DNA of 16,800 bases from the NCBI GenBank assembly GCA_030626915.1, contig DAOUTC010000008.1, forward strand, positions 1-16,800, in the 5' to 3' direction. The notes below the pieces were generated by a model that was given only the letters and a program-made list of their open reading frames with translations, did no database searches and was not told the DNA's origin. The DNA is from Dehalococcoidia bacterium. Its GTDB lineage: Bacteria; Chloroflexota; Dehalococcoidia; GIF9; AB-539-J10. The position numbers and the translations under genes are program-made. The first letter of the stretch is position 1. Each line of letters starts with the position of its first letter. Below are positions 5,727 to 12,584 of this stretch, piece after piece.

Positions 5727-6317
5727 ATGAAAATCGCGATATCAGCAACAGCCCCTAGTTTAGATGCTGAGGTAGACCCTCGCTTTGGAAGATGCCGATA
5801 CTTTGTCGTTGTTGACCCACAAACCATGCAGTTTGAGGCTTTGGAGAATCCTAGTGCCATGGCTGCTGGTGGGGCAGGTATTAGCACGGCTCAAATGATT
5901 GCTAACAAAGGAGTGCAAGTGGTGCTCACCGGCAATTGTGGGCCTAATGCCTACCAGACCCTTTCAGCCGCAGGTCTTCAGGTAATCACTGGCGTCACTG
6001 GTAGAATAAGGGATGCTATACAAGCCTATAAGGATAATAGACTTCAGCCAACCGCTCAACCCAACGTAGCTGCTCATTTTGGAATGGGAGCTATTCCTGG
6101 TATGGGCATGGGTATGGGACGTGGTATGGGTCGTGGGATAGGCAGAGGTATGGGAATGGGCCCAGGGATGATGCCTATGGCAGAGCCAGCACCTCAACCT
6201 GTGGAGCCGGAGCAGGAAATAGAGATACTCAAAAATCAAGCTCAAGCACTGGGGCAGCAGTTGAGCGAGATCCAGCGCCGCCTTGAAGAGCTAGAGAAAA
6301 GGAAGATAGAGGGGTGA
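5727..6317 (+). CDS. NifX/ORP-like domain fused to Met/Gly repeats and coiled coil
   Basis: A 196-residue cytosolic protein. Residues 1-105 are a NifB/NifX/VnfX-type domain (MKIAISA, DPRFGRCRYFVVVD, AQMIANKGVQVVLTGNCGPNA), a fold that binds Fe-Mo cofactor intermediates in nitrogen fixation and a Mo-Cu-S cluster in the Desulfovibrio orange protein. Residues about 118-147 are Gly/Met/Arg repeats (MGMGMGRGMGRG), and 160-194 are a coiled coil like those of the DUF5320 proteins. The Met-rich stretch could bind soft metals such as Cu(I), but that is speculation. ATG 5727 is chosen over 5724 because AGGAGG at 5715-5720 is then 6 bases away. No nif structural genes are in the window. Confidence 0.85.
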   Translation: MKIAISATAPSLDAEVDPRFGRCRYFVVVDPQTMQFEALENPSAMAAGGAGISTAQMIANKGVQVVLTGNCGPNAYQTLSAAGLQVITGVTGRIRDAIQAYKDNRLQPTAQPNVAAHFGMGAIPGMGMGMGRGMGRGIGRGMGMGPGMMPMAEPAPQPVEPEQEIEILKNQAQALGQQLSEIQRRLEELEKRKIEG

Positions 6318-6320
6318 ATT

Positions 6321-6521
6321 ATGCCTAGAGGAGATGGAACAGGACCTTCTGGTCAAGGACCAAGAACAGGCGGGGGGAGAATGAGAGGAAACCGCCCTGG
6401 GGCAGGTCCCAGCGGAAGTTGTGTTTGCCCCAGTTGTGGGACAAAAGTTCCCCATCAGGCAGGCATTCCCTGTTACAGCGTAAGTTGCCCCAAGTGTGGT
6501 GCTAAGATGGTTAGAGAATAA
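6321..6521 (+). CDS. DGTGP-head protein with zinc ribbon
   Basis: A 66-residue protein following the NifX fusion after 3 bp, with GAGGGGTGAA as its ribosome-binding site. The head DGTGPSGQGPRTGGG resembles the DUF5320 signature. The rest has CVCPSCG and CPKCG pairs, forming a likely zinc ribbon, with an extra Cys between (IPCYSVSC). It swaps the coiled coil of its relatives for a metal-binding module. Function is unknown. Similar small proteins accompany MinD-type ATPases in related clusters as far as I recall. Confidence 0.75.
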   Translation: MPRGDGTGPSGQGPRTGGGRMRGNRPGAGPSGSCVCPSCGTKVPHQAGIPCYSVSCPKCGAKMVRE

Positions 6522-6523
6522 AG

Positions 6524-7384
6524 ATGGTGATTTCCGTTGCTAGCGGTAAAGGCGGCACAGGAAAAACTCTAGTAGCTACAAGTTTAGCTCTTGCCTTAAG
6601 TGACAAATGTAGGGTGCAGTTATTAGATTGCGATGTAGAAGAGCCGAATGCTCATATCTTTCTTCATTTAGCTGTTAATCAGAGCCAACCGGTATCAATT
6701 CCTGTGCCTAAAGTAGACCAGACAAGGTGCACCTATTGTGGTAGGTGTGCTGAAGTTTGTGTTTATAATGCTATCGCTGTGCTTAAGGAAAAGGTGCTTG
6801 TTTTCCCTGAGCTATGTCATGGCTGTGGAGCATGTTCTTACTTATGTCCCGAGTCCGCTATTTCCGAGGAGGGAAGGGAAATAGGAGTGGTGGAAACAGG
6901 CGACTCAGGAAATATGGAGTTTATTCAGGGAAGACTTGCCATTGGTGAGCCAATGGCTCCACCTATAATCAGGGAGGTGAAGAGGCATATTGACCCTACC
7001 AAAGAGGTCGTCATTGATGTCTCGCCAGGGACCTCTTGTCCTGTGGTAGAGGCGGTTAAGGACAGTGATTTTTGCCTTCTTGTAACTGAGCCTACCCCCT
7101 TTGGCTTAAACGACCTTTCGCTAGCAGTGGAAGCAGTGAGAAAATTACAGCTCCCACGCGGGGTGATAATTAATCGAGGTGGTGTAGGAGATGAAAAAGT
7201 GGAGCAATACTGCCATGAGCAAAGGATACCCATCTTGCTGAAAATTCCTTTGGATAGAAATATTGCCACGCTCTATTCTAAAGGAATTCCCTTGATAGAA
7301 GGTATGCCTGAGTGGCGCAATGCCTTCCTAAAGCTTTTTCAAGACATCAGAGAAATAGTTACAGCTAGTCAGGTGATGAGATGA
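6524..7384 (+). CDS. MinD/Mrp-type P-loop ATPase with 2[4Fe-4S] ferredoxin insert (first)
   Basis: A 286-residue cytosolic ATPase. SGKGGTGKT (7-15) is the deviant Walker A motif of the MinD/ParA/Mrp class, and DCDVEEPN (35-42) follows. An inserted ferredoxin region has two CxxCxxCxxxC clusters: C69, C72, C75, C79 and C98, C101, C104, C108. VIDVSPGTSCP fits Walker B and the switch region. Such ferredoxin-MinD proteins come in pairs in Desulfovibrio orp operons and in many anaerobes; they are thought to help assemble or transfer metal clusters, though the reaction is not established. It follows the zinc-ribbon gene after 2 bp and overlaps the next gene by ATGA. Probably dimerises with the second paralogue. 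Confidence 0.92.
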   Translation: MVISVASGKGGTGKTLVATSLALALSDKCRVQLLDCDVEEPNAHIFLHLAVNQSQPVSIPVPKVDQTRCTYCGRCAEVCVYNAIAVLKEKVLVFPELCHGCGACSYLCPESAISEEGREIGVVETGDSGNMEFIQGRLAIGEPMAPPIIREVKRHIDPTKEVVIDVSPGTSCPVVEAVKDSDFCLLVTEPTPFGLNDLSLAVEAVRKLQLPRGVIINRGGVGDEKVEQYCHEQRIPILLKIPLDRNIATLYSKGIPLIEGMPEWRNAFLKLFQDIREIVTASQVMR

Positions 7385-7581
7385 CAGATTGGCATGAAGT
7401 TGCCATAGATGGTGAAACACACGTTAGAAGGATAGCAGATATGTATGAAGAGCTTGGTTTTGAAGTTCGCCTTGAAGAAATTAAACCAGAGGAAGCGGGG
7501 CAATGCACTAAATGCCTGCGGGAGAGAAATGAAAAAATCTACCGTGTTTATACGCGACGCAAGCAAGACACTGGTGAATAA
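7381..7581 (+). CDS. Conserved-looking 66-residue CxxC protein between two ATPases
   Basis: The ATG overlaps the preceding stop as ATGA, and AGGTGATGAG gives a good ribosome-binding site, so translation is likely coupled. The sequence (HEVAIDGETHVRRIADMYEELGFEVRLEEI) suggests an alpha/beta fold. A single CTKC pair lies at about 42-45, near a basic tail. I do not recognise a named family. Its tight placement between two paralogous ferredoxin-MinD ATPases, with no gaps, argues for a subunit or adaptor of that pair. Confidence 0.7.
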   Translation: MTDWHEVAIDGETHVRRIADMYEELGFEVRLEEIKPEEAGQCTKCLRERNEKIYRVYTRRKQDTGE

Positions 7582-8469
7582 ATGAAAGAGGTTGTAGTTC
7601 TCAGTGGCAAAGGAGGAACAGGAAAGACAAGCTTAGTGGCTTCCTTTGCTGCTCTAGCTCAAAGCAAGGTGTTGGTTGATTGTGATGTGGATGCTGCTGA
7701 CCTCTATCTTCTCCTTGACCCTCACCCTTCCCTCTCCCAAAGGGAGAGGGTTAGGGAGAGGCATGAGTTCTGGAGCGGGCAAGTTGCCTTTATTGATAAA
7801 GAAAAATGCACTGAGTGTGGGCTTTGTCAGGAAGTGTGTCGTTTTGGGGCTATAAAAGATTACTTTGTTGATGAGATTTCCTGTGAAGGTTGTGGGTTAT
7901 GTTCTCAAGTCTGTCTTGTTGATGCTATCACTATGCCACCTAGCATGGCTGGGCATTGGTTTATTTCTGAGACAAGCTATGGCAGACTTGTCCACGCTAG
8001 ATTGGGAATCGCTCAGGAAAATTCTGGAAAATTAGTAACCTTGGTTCGGAATAATGCTAAACTTGTAGCTGAAGGGCAAAATCTTGATTATATCATCAGC
8101 GATGGTCCGCCAGGTATTGGCTGTCCAGTTATCGCCTCTCTATCTGGAGCAAGCTTGGCGCTCTTGGTAACCGAGCCTACATTATCAGGAATACATGACC
8201 TTGAACGTGTCATTGGTGTCTGCCGCCACTTCGGCATTCCCACTCTGGTTTGTATAAATAAATATGACATTAATGAAGAAAACTCTTATCGCATTGAAAA
8301 TTACTGTTATAAAGAGGGGATAGAGATAGCAGCAAAAATTCCTTTCGACAATGTAGTGACCGAGGCGATTGTTCAAGGCTTGCCTGTAATAGAATACTGC
8401 CATAATTCAGTGACCACAGAAATTAGGAAGTTGTGGCAGTTTATTTTAGGAACACTGGACGGAAGATAG
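7582..8469 (+). CDS. MinD/Mrp-type P-loop ATPase with 2[4Fe-4S] ferredoxin insert (second)
   Basis: A 295-residue paralogue of the ATPase at 6524. Walker A is SGKGGTGKT (8-16), then DCDVDAADL. Ferredoxin clusters are C76, C79, C82, C86 and C101, C104, C107, C111; IISDGPPGIGCP marks the Walker B/switch area. It starts directly after the previous stop codon, with GGTGA upstream. Residues 47-60 are odd: they are Ser/Arg/Glu-rich (HPSLSQRERVRER) and are encoded exactly by a 42-bp palindromic repeat. The insert falls in the loop between the ATPase start and the ferredoxin module, so it is probably tolerated. Expected role is metal-cluster handling with its paralogue. Confidence 0.92.
   Translation: MKEVVVLSGKGGTGKTSLVASFAALAQSKVLVDCDVDAADLYLLLDPHPSLSQRERVRERHEFWSGQVAFIDKEKCTECGLCQEVCRFGAIKDYFVDEISCEGCGLCSQVCLVDAITMPPSMAGHWFISETSYGRLVHARLGIAQENSGKLVTLVRNNAKLVAEGQNLDYIISDGPPGIGCPVIASLSGASLALLVTEPTLSGIHDLERVIGVCRHFGIPTLVCINKYDINEENSYRIENYCYKEGIEIAAKIPFDNVVTEAIVQGLPVIEYCHNSVTTEIRKLWQFILGTLDGR
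7720..7761 (+). repeat. Palindromic repeat element inside an ATPase gene
   Basis: A 42-bp interrupted palindrome. The inner stem is perfect: CCCTCTCCC (7730-7738), loop AAA, GGGAGAGGG (7742-7750). Outer arms CCTCaCCC and GGGaGAGG also pair across short internal loops. It resembles the widespread CCCTCTCC...GGAGAGGG intergenic repeats of bacterial genomes. The length is exactly 14 codons, so the reading frame is kept. Confidence 0.8.
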
Positions 8470-8479
8470 AAGGGCAATT

Positions 8480-9313
8480 TTGAATCATGTGAAGAATCTC
8501 AAAAGGTATGTTTTATTTGCCAGAGCCATACCACTAATACTTTCAGCTTGCATAGAAAGAAAAGGAATTGAGTTAACTCAGAACAGGGTTGAGCCTAGTG
8601 CTGAGGTGGCACTTACCATCGTTTATGATAATAATCCCTATGATGTCAGGCTTACTACAGCTTGGGGCTTTTCTTGCCTGATTAAGCTATCACAAAAGGT
8701 TATCTTGTTTGACACTGGAGGAGATGGCTCAATTTTGCTTAGCAATATGGCAAAGCTAAGCATTAATCCCCAAAGCATAGATGTGGTAGTGCTATCGCAT
8801 ATACATGGTGATCATGTGGGCGGGCTGGCTAAATTCCTGGAGCAGAACAATCGAGTGACAGTTTATATGCCAGCATCCTTTCCCAGTCAAATGAAACAAG
8901 AGGCTAAGTCAAAAGGCGCGAAAGTTGTGGAGGTGCACGAGGCCAAAGAGCTTTTTGAGGGTGTATTTACCACTGGCGAACTCAATGGTGGCATAAAGGA
9001 ACAATCTTTAGTGGTCAGAACATCTAAAGGGCTGCTGGTAATAACTGGCTGCGCTCATCCAGGACGGGTAAATATGGTTAAGAGAGCTAAAGAGATAACC
9101 AAAGACAAAGTATATTTGCTTATGGGTGGTTTTCACCTCACTGGAACTTCACCATCACAGATTAATCACATTGCCGAGAGCTTACTCCAACTTGGGGTAG
9201 CAAAAGTGGCGCTATGTCATTGCAGTGGAGAGGAAGCCAGGAAGTTATTTAAAGGTTACTTCAGTGAAAACTATATTGACTCTGGAGCGGGCAAGCAAAT
9301 AGCGATTCAGTAG
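8480..9313 (+). CDS. Metallo-beta-lactamase-fold lipoprotein
   Basis: A 277-residue metallo-hydrolase-fold protein. SHIHGDHVGG carries the HxHxDH metal motif (H107, H109, D111, H112); GCAHPG and GGFHLTG provide further metal-site histidines. This branch is often labelled as RFA-P synthase-like, but the substrate is unknown. The N-terminus (LKRYVLFARAIPLILSAC) looks like a lipoprotein signal with LSAC at 21-24, so the protein may sit on the outside of the membrane, unlike the other products of this operon. No ATG is available; TTG 8480 has GAAGGG five bases upstream, GTG 8489 is the alternative. It follows the second ATPase by 10 bp. Confidence 0.85.
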   Translation: MNHVKNLKRYVLFARAIPLILSACIERKGIELTQNRVEPSAEVALTIVYDNNPYDVRLTTAWGFSCLIKLSQKVILFDTGGDGSILLSNMAKLSINPQSIDVVVLSHIHGDHVGGLAKFLEQNNRVTVYMPASFPSQMKQEAKSKGAKVVEVHEAKELFEGVFTTGELNGGIKEQSLVVRTSKGLLVITGCAHPGRVNMVKRAKEITKDKVYLLMGGFHLTGTSPSQINHIAESLLQLGVAKVALCHCSGEEARKLFKGYFSENYIDSGAGKQIAIQ

Positions 9314-9421
9314 GATAGCTTTCATGACGATAAAAGAAAATATCTCAAATACTAAGCGAATTGCTCGAAAGGGTCAAGCTAAAAGCCATGTTAATAAAAT
9401 TATGGTGAAGGAGGAAAAACA

Positions 9422-9661
9422 ATGCCAATTTACGAATACAGATGCTTGGAATGTGGAAAAATCTCAGAAGTATTTCTTCGCAATCCTGGTAGCGAAAGTA
9501 TTAAATGCCCAGTTTGCGGCAGTAAGAATCTGGAGAGGCTTTTGTCTGCTTCCTACAATATAAGGATGAGTACTTCTATGCCTGGTAAAACTTGCTGCGG
9601 CAGAACGGAGCACTGTGAGATGCCTCCTTGCTCTCAGGATGGCGCCTGTAGGAGGGGATAA
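9422..9661 (+). CDS. FmdB-family zinc ribbon protein
   Basis: A 79-residue protein starting MPIYEYRCLECGKISEVF, the FmdB-family signature, with CxxC at 9-12 and CPVC at 29-32 forming a zinc ribbon. The C-terminal third has five more cysteines (CCGRTEHCEMPPC...C), which is richer than the usual member and could bind a further metal. FmdB was named from a putative regulator of formamide/acetamide genes; a general function is not settled. AAGGAGG precedes the ATG. The 108 bp before it is the largest gap in the operon; I see no convincing promoter or gene there. Confidence 0.85.
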   Translation: MPIYEYRCLECGKISEVFLRNPGSESIKCPVCGSKNLERLLSASYNIRMSTSMPGKTCCGRTEHCEMPPCSQDGACRRG

Positions 9662-9667
9662 CTAAAA

Positions 9668-10006
9668 ATGAGATATGCAGTGCCTATAGTAGATGGCAAG
9701 GTGGCTACGCATTTTGGCCATTGCAGCCATTTTGTCCTGTTTGATGTCGATGAGACGAGAAATGTGATTATGAAGAAGGAGATAGTAGCTTCGCCGGGAC
9801 ATCAACCTGGACTCCTTCCCGCCTGGCTAGCTGAGGAAGGGGTTTCTGTTGTTATAGCTAGCGGCATGGGCTCCAGAGCCCAGAGCCTTTTTAGAGAAAA
9901 CCGTATTGAAGTTGTCACTGGCACGCTGGAAGAAAAGCCGGAGGAAGTCGTCCTGGACTACATGAGAGGTACATTAGCTACTGGTGATAATTTGTGTGAC
10001 CATTAG
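9668..10006 (+). CDS. Stand-alone NifX/ORP-like cofactor-binding protein
   Basis: A 112-residue single-domain protein of the dinitrogenase Fe-Mo cofactor biosynthesis family (RYAVPIVDGKVATHFGHCSHF, HQPGLLPAWLAEEGVSVVIASGMG, AQSLFRENRIEVVTG). Size and context match the orange protein, which binds a Mo-Cu sulfide cluster in Desulfovibrio. His16, His19, Cys20 and His23 near the N-terminus and the terminal CDH are possible metal ligands. GGAGGGG lies ten bases before the ATG. The Mrp ATPase gene follows after 26 bp, an arrangement also seen in orp operons. The bound metal cannot be told from sequence. Confidence 0.87.
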   Translation: MRYAVPIVDGKVATHFGHCSHFVLFDVDETRNVIMKKEIVASPGHQPGLLPAWLAEEGVSVVIASGMGSRAQSLFRENRIEVVTGTLEEKPEEVVLDYMRGTLATGDNLCDH

Positions 10007-10032
10007 GCACATAAAGATAGGAGGCAAATGTT

Positions 10033-11034
10033 ATGGCAACCGAAGACCGTGTAAGGGAAGCGCTAAATAAGGTGCTTGTCCCTGGAGTGATGCGCAGCTT
10101 GGTACAGATGAACTTAGTTCGAAGCATCGAACTTAAAGATGGCAAAGCAAGGGTAACTTTGGCTTCGACAGCTATTCCTACTAATTACCATAGTTGGCTC
10201 AAGGACAAGGTAGTCAAAACGGTTTGCGAACTCCCTGAGGTGGAAGAAGCTGCTGTTGACCTTGTCGAAGCTAAGCCCAAAGAGCTTAACCAGGTTCAAA
10301 GTATAATAGCGGTGATGAGTGGCAAGGGTGGGGTAGGCAAATCTTTGGTGGCTAGCTTGCTGGCTGCTTCTTTTGCCCGAGAAGGCAAGGATGTTGGCAT
10401 ACTTGATGCTGATATTACCGGTCCTAGTATTCCTAAAATGTTTGGCTTAAATGTTCACCCCAGTGGCAGTGAGACAGGTATTTTGCCTATATTATCGAGG
10501 TCTGGAATCGAGGTTATGTCCATGAACCTTCTATTGCCCAGCGAGGATGAAGCAGTTATCTGGCGGGGTCCTCTCATGTCCAGAGCCGTCACACAGTTCT
10601 GGGAGGAAGTACTCTGGGGCAGGCTTGATTATCTGGTGGTAGACTTGCCACCTGGCACTGCAGATGCTCCATTGACTGTAATGCAAACTTTACCGCTCTC
10701 TGGAGTGGTCATCGTTTTTACCCCTCAGGACTTAACCACGATGGTAGTGAGAAAGGCAGTGAAAATGGCAAGAAAAATGAACGTTCATGTTCTGGGTGTG
10801 GTAGAGAACATGAGCTATTTATTGTTACCGGAAACAGGGAAGAAGCTGGAAATTTTTGGCAGGAATAAAGGAGAAGAAATGGCTAAGGCTTCTGAGGCTC
10901 CATTGTTAGGACAGTTGCCTATTGACCCAGAACTAGCTAGATTATGTGATGAGGGCGAAATTGAGAGGTACAATTCGGATGACGTGTCTAATATTTTTGC
11001 CAACGTAGTTGTTGCTCTAAATGAGAGAAGGTGA
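10033..11034 (+). CDS. Mrp/NBP35-family Fe-S carrier ATPase with MIP18-like N-terminus
   Basis: A 333-residue cytosolic P-loop protein. Residues 3-80 are a MIP18/DUF59-type domain; SGKGGVGKS follows (deviant Walker A), then DADITGPSIPKMFG and VVDLPPGTADAPLTV. Family members bind and deliver [4Fe-4S] clusters. The usual CxxC of the C-terminal part (in NMSYxxCPxCG) is replaced by LLLPETG at 263-269, so the bridging-cluster cysteines are missing. AGGAGG precedes ATG 10033. Placed after the NifX-like gene and before a NifU scaffold, it is likely a carrier or chaperone for a metal-sulfur cofactor. Because of the missing cysteines it may bind another cargo, or act only as an ATPase. Confidence 0.93.
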   Translation: MATEDRVREALNKVLVPGVMRSLVQMNLVRSIELKDGKARVTLASTAIPTNYHSWLKDKVVKTVCELPEVEEAAVDLVEAKPKELNQVQSIIAVMSGKGGVGKSLVASLLAASFAREGKDVGILDADITGPSIPKMFGLNVHPSGSETGILPILSRSGIEVMSMNLLLPSEDEAVIWRGPLMSRAVTQFWEEVLWGRLDYLVVDLPPGTADAPLTVMQTLPLSGVVIVFTPQDLTTMVVRKAVKMARKMNVHVLGVVENMSYLLLPETGKKLEIFGRNKGEEMAKASEAPLLGQLPIDPELARLCDEGEIERYNSDDVSNIFANVVVALNERR

Positions 11035-11058
11035 AATGAGACGTCAGGGAGAATAACA

Positions 11059-11514
11059 GTGGAAATTGGCGATTCCTTTAAAGAGCTAGAAAAATCCGTT
11101 ATGGAGGATATGAAGAAGCTCTACTCCGAGAAAGTAATTGACCATTTTCTTAACCCAAGAAATTTGGCGCAGATTCAAGCCCCTGATGGATTTGGGAGGG
11201 TAACCGGCCCTTGTGGGGATACCATGGAGATATATCTTAGGGTGAAAAATGGCAGGATTACAAGTGCTACCTTCTGGACTGATGGCTGTGGTGCTAGTAT
11301 TGCCTCCGGCAGCATGGTCACTGAGTTAGTTAAGGGAAGAGGCGTCGTTGAGGCTCAGAAGATCACCCAGAATGATATTCTAAATGCCTTAGGAGGGCTC
11401 CCTGAGGAGAGCCTGCACTGTGCCCTTCTGGCAGCAAACACGCTTAAGGAGGCAGTCAGGGACTATCTGGCTTTCAAGAACGAACCCTGGAAAAGGGCTT
11501 ATAGAGTCCGTTAA
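11059..11514 (+). CDS. NifU/IscU-type iron-sulfur scaffold
   Basis: A 151-residue scaffold of the IscU/NifU N-terminal family. All three cluster cysteines are present: C52 in GPCGD with D54, C77 in DGCGAS, and C121 in LHCALLA. Such proteins hold a nascent Fe-S cluster using sulfur from a cysteine desulfurase; no desulfurase gene is in the window. The GTG at 11059 has AGGGAG seven bases before it. ATG 11101 or 11110 would give a start closer to the family's usual one (KLYSEKVIDHF), so the first 14-17 residues are uncertain. It follows mrp after 24 bp, which fits a cluster-building role for this operon. Confidence 0.9.
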   Translation: MEIGDSFKELEKSVMEDMKKLYSEKVIDHFLNPRNLAQIQAPDGFGRVTGPCGDTMEIYLRVKNGRITSATFWTDGCGASIASGSMVTELVKGRGVVEAQKITQNDILNALGGLPEESLHCALLAANTLKEAVRDYLAFKNEPWKRAYRVR

Positions 11515-11529
11515 AATCTGAAGTAGATA

Positions 11530-12297
11530 ATGAATTCCATCATCTATGGACCGGTACCTTCATGGCGATTGGGTAGATCGTTGGGTGTAGATCTTCTTTG
11601 TGCGCCAGGGAAGACTTGCTCTTTTGATTGTGTTTATTGCCAACTGGGTAGAACTACCAGCGCCACTACCGAGCGAAGAGAATTTGTCTCAATGGCCAGA
11701 TTAACTGAAGAGCTAAAAGAGGTGAGAGGTATAAATGCCGATTATGTTACCTTCTCCGGGACAGGCGAGCCCACCATAGCTAGCAATTTAGGGCAGGCTA
11801 TTGACCTGGCAAGATCGATTTTGCATCTCCCTATAGCGGTGCTAACTAACTCTTCATTAATATCCAGAGAGGATGTGCGTGGTGACCTGGCTAAGGCAGA
11901 TGTGGTGGTAGCTAAACTAGATGCCCATAGCCAAGAGCTACTTAGACAGGTCAATAGACCTATGGCTGGTCTTATGCTTAGCGATATAATTGCAGGCATT
12001 AAGCTTTTCAAAAGCAAATTCACTGGCAAGCTGTGCCTGCAGATAATGTTTATTGAGGCAAATAAAAATTTTGCTGTGGAAATAGCACAAGTAGCAAGTT
12101 GTTTGCTTCCTGACGAATTACAACTCAACACCCCTTTACGTCCCTGCCCCGTCAAGCCTCTACCTCCACCACAAATGGCTTCTATCAAGGGTAACTTTCA
12201 TAACTTTAGGAACGTAGTGACAGTTTATGAAGCACCAAGGCCCGAAGTTAAGCCGCTGAATTTACAGGAAACTTTGCGGCGAAGGCCAAAACTTTAG
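11530..12297 (+). CDS. Radical SAM protein, COG0731 type
   Basis: A 255-residue enzyme with the CxxxCxxC radical SAM motif at C30, C34, C37 (CSFDCVYC) and the SAM-binding GTGEPT region at about 77-82. The opening YGPVPSWRLGRSLGVDLL is typical of the COG0731 Fe-S oxidoreductases, a group related to wybutosine-type enzymes but without a settled substrate for most bacterial members. The ribosome-binding site is weak. It is followed within 7 bp by a ferredoxin that could supply electrons and then by a TrmO-like methyltransferase. tRNA modification or cofactor synthesis are both possible; the sequence does not decide. Confidence 0.87.
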   Translation: MNSIIYGPVPSWRLGRSLGVDLLCAPGKTCSFDCVYCQLGRTTSATTERREFVSMARLTEELKEVRGINADYVTFSGTGEPTIASNLGQAIDLARSILHLPIAVLTNSSLISREDVRGDLAKADVVVAKLDAHSQELLRQVNRPMAGLMLSDIIAGIKLFKSKFTGKLCLQIMFIEANKNFAVEIAQVASCLLPDELQLNTPLRPCPVKPLPPPQMASIKGNFHNFRNVVTVYEAPRPEVKPLNLQETLRRRPKL

Positions 12298-12304
12298 CTA
12301 ATCT

Positions 12305-12574
12305 ATGTTAAAAGTAAATAACAACCTCTGCTTTGGCTGTGGCTTATGTATTCAAGTTTGTCCTCAGGGAGCAGTCAGCCTTGTTCGAGGCAAAGCGAAA
12401 ATAGATACCAAAGGGTGTAACTCTTGCCATCGGTGTCTTGAAATCTGCCCGCCAGGGGCAATTTTTGAAATGATTATAGTCTACCCCAAAGAGCTAAGAG
12501 TTACTGTTTCCAGTTTGAGGCAACGAGCAGATGATATAATCGGAAGGATTGATAGACTGGTTACTAAGGCTTAG
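12305..12574 (+). CDS. 2[4Fe-4S] ferredoxin-type protein
   Basis: An 89-residue protein with two complete cluster motifs: C9, C12, C15, C19 (CFGCGLCIQVCP) and C38, C41, C44, C48 (CNSCHRCLEICPP). The remaining 35 residues are a hydrophilic helical tail, longer than in a minimal clostridial ferredoxin. It starts 7 bp after the radical SAM gene without a clear ribosome-binding site, suggesting translational coupling. Likely an electron donor to the radical SAM enzyme or to other Fe-S proteins of the operon; the partner is inferred from position only. Confidence 0.87.
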   Translation: MLKVNNNLCFGCGLCIQVCPQGAVSLVRGKAKIDTKGCNSCHRCLEICPPGAIFEMIIVYPKELRVTVSSLRQRADDIIGRIDRLVTKA

Positions 12575-12584
12575 AGTTATCGTT

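Noticed and set aside
4534..5748. Several long leftward frames opposite the DUF134 and DUF5320 genes
   Set aside because: Gly/Pro-rich genes produce open antisense frames; none has a ribosome-binding site or a recognisable motif.
4741..6200. Tandem Gly-rich repeats as a CRISPR array or satellite
   Set aside because: The repeats lie within coding frames, vary in length and have no regular spacers.
5724..6317. Nitrogen fixation genes, suggested by NifX-like and NifU-like proteins
   Set aside because: No nifH, nifD, nifK, nifE, nifN or nifB is present; NifX-fold and IscU proteins occur widely in organisms that do not fix nitrogen.
7720..7761. Strong hairpin as an intrinsic terminator
   Set aside because: It lies in the middle of an intact gene and lacks a T run; it is better explained as a palindromic repeat.
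9324..9563. 79-codon rightward frame before and over the FmdB gene
   Set aside because: It overlaps the FmdB gene in another frame and its sequence is basic and repetitive; FmdB has the strong ribosome-binding site and a clear family match.
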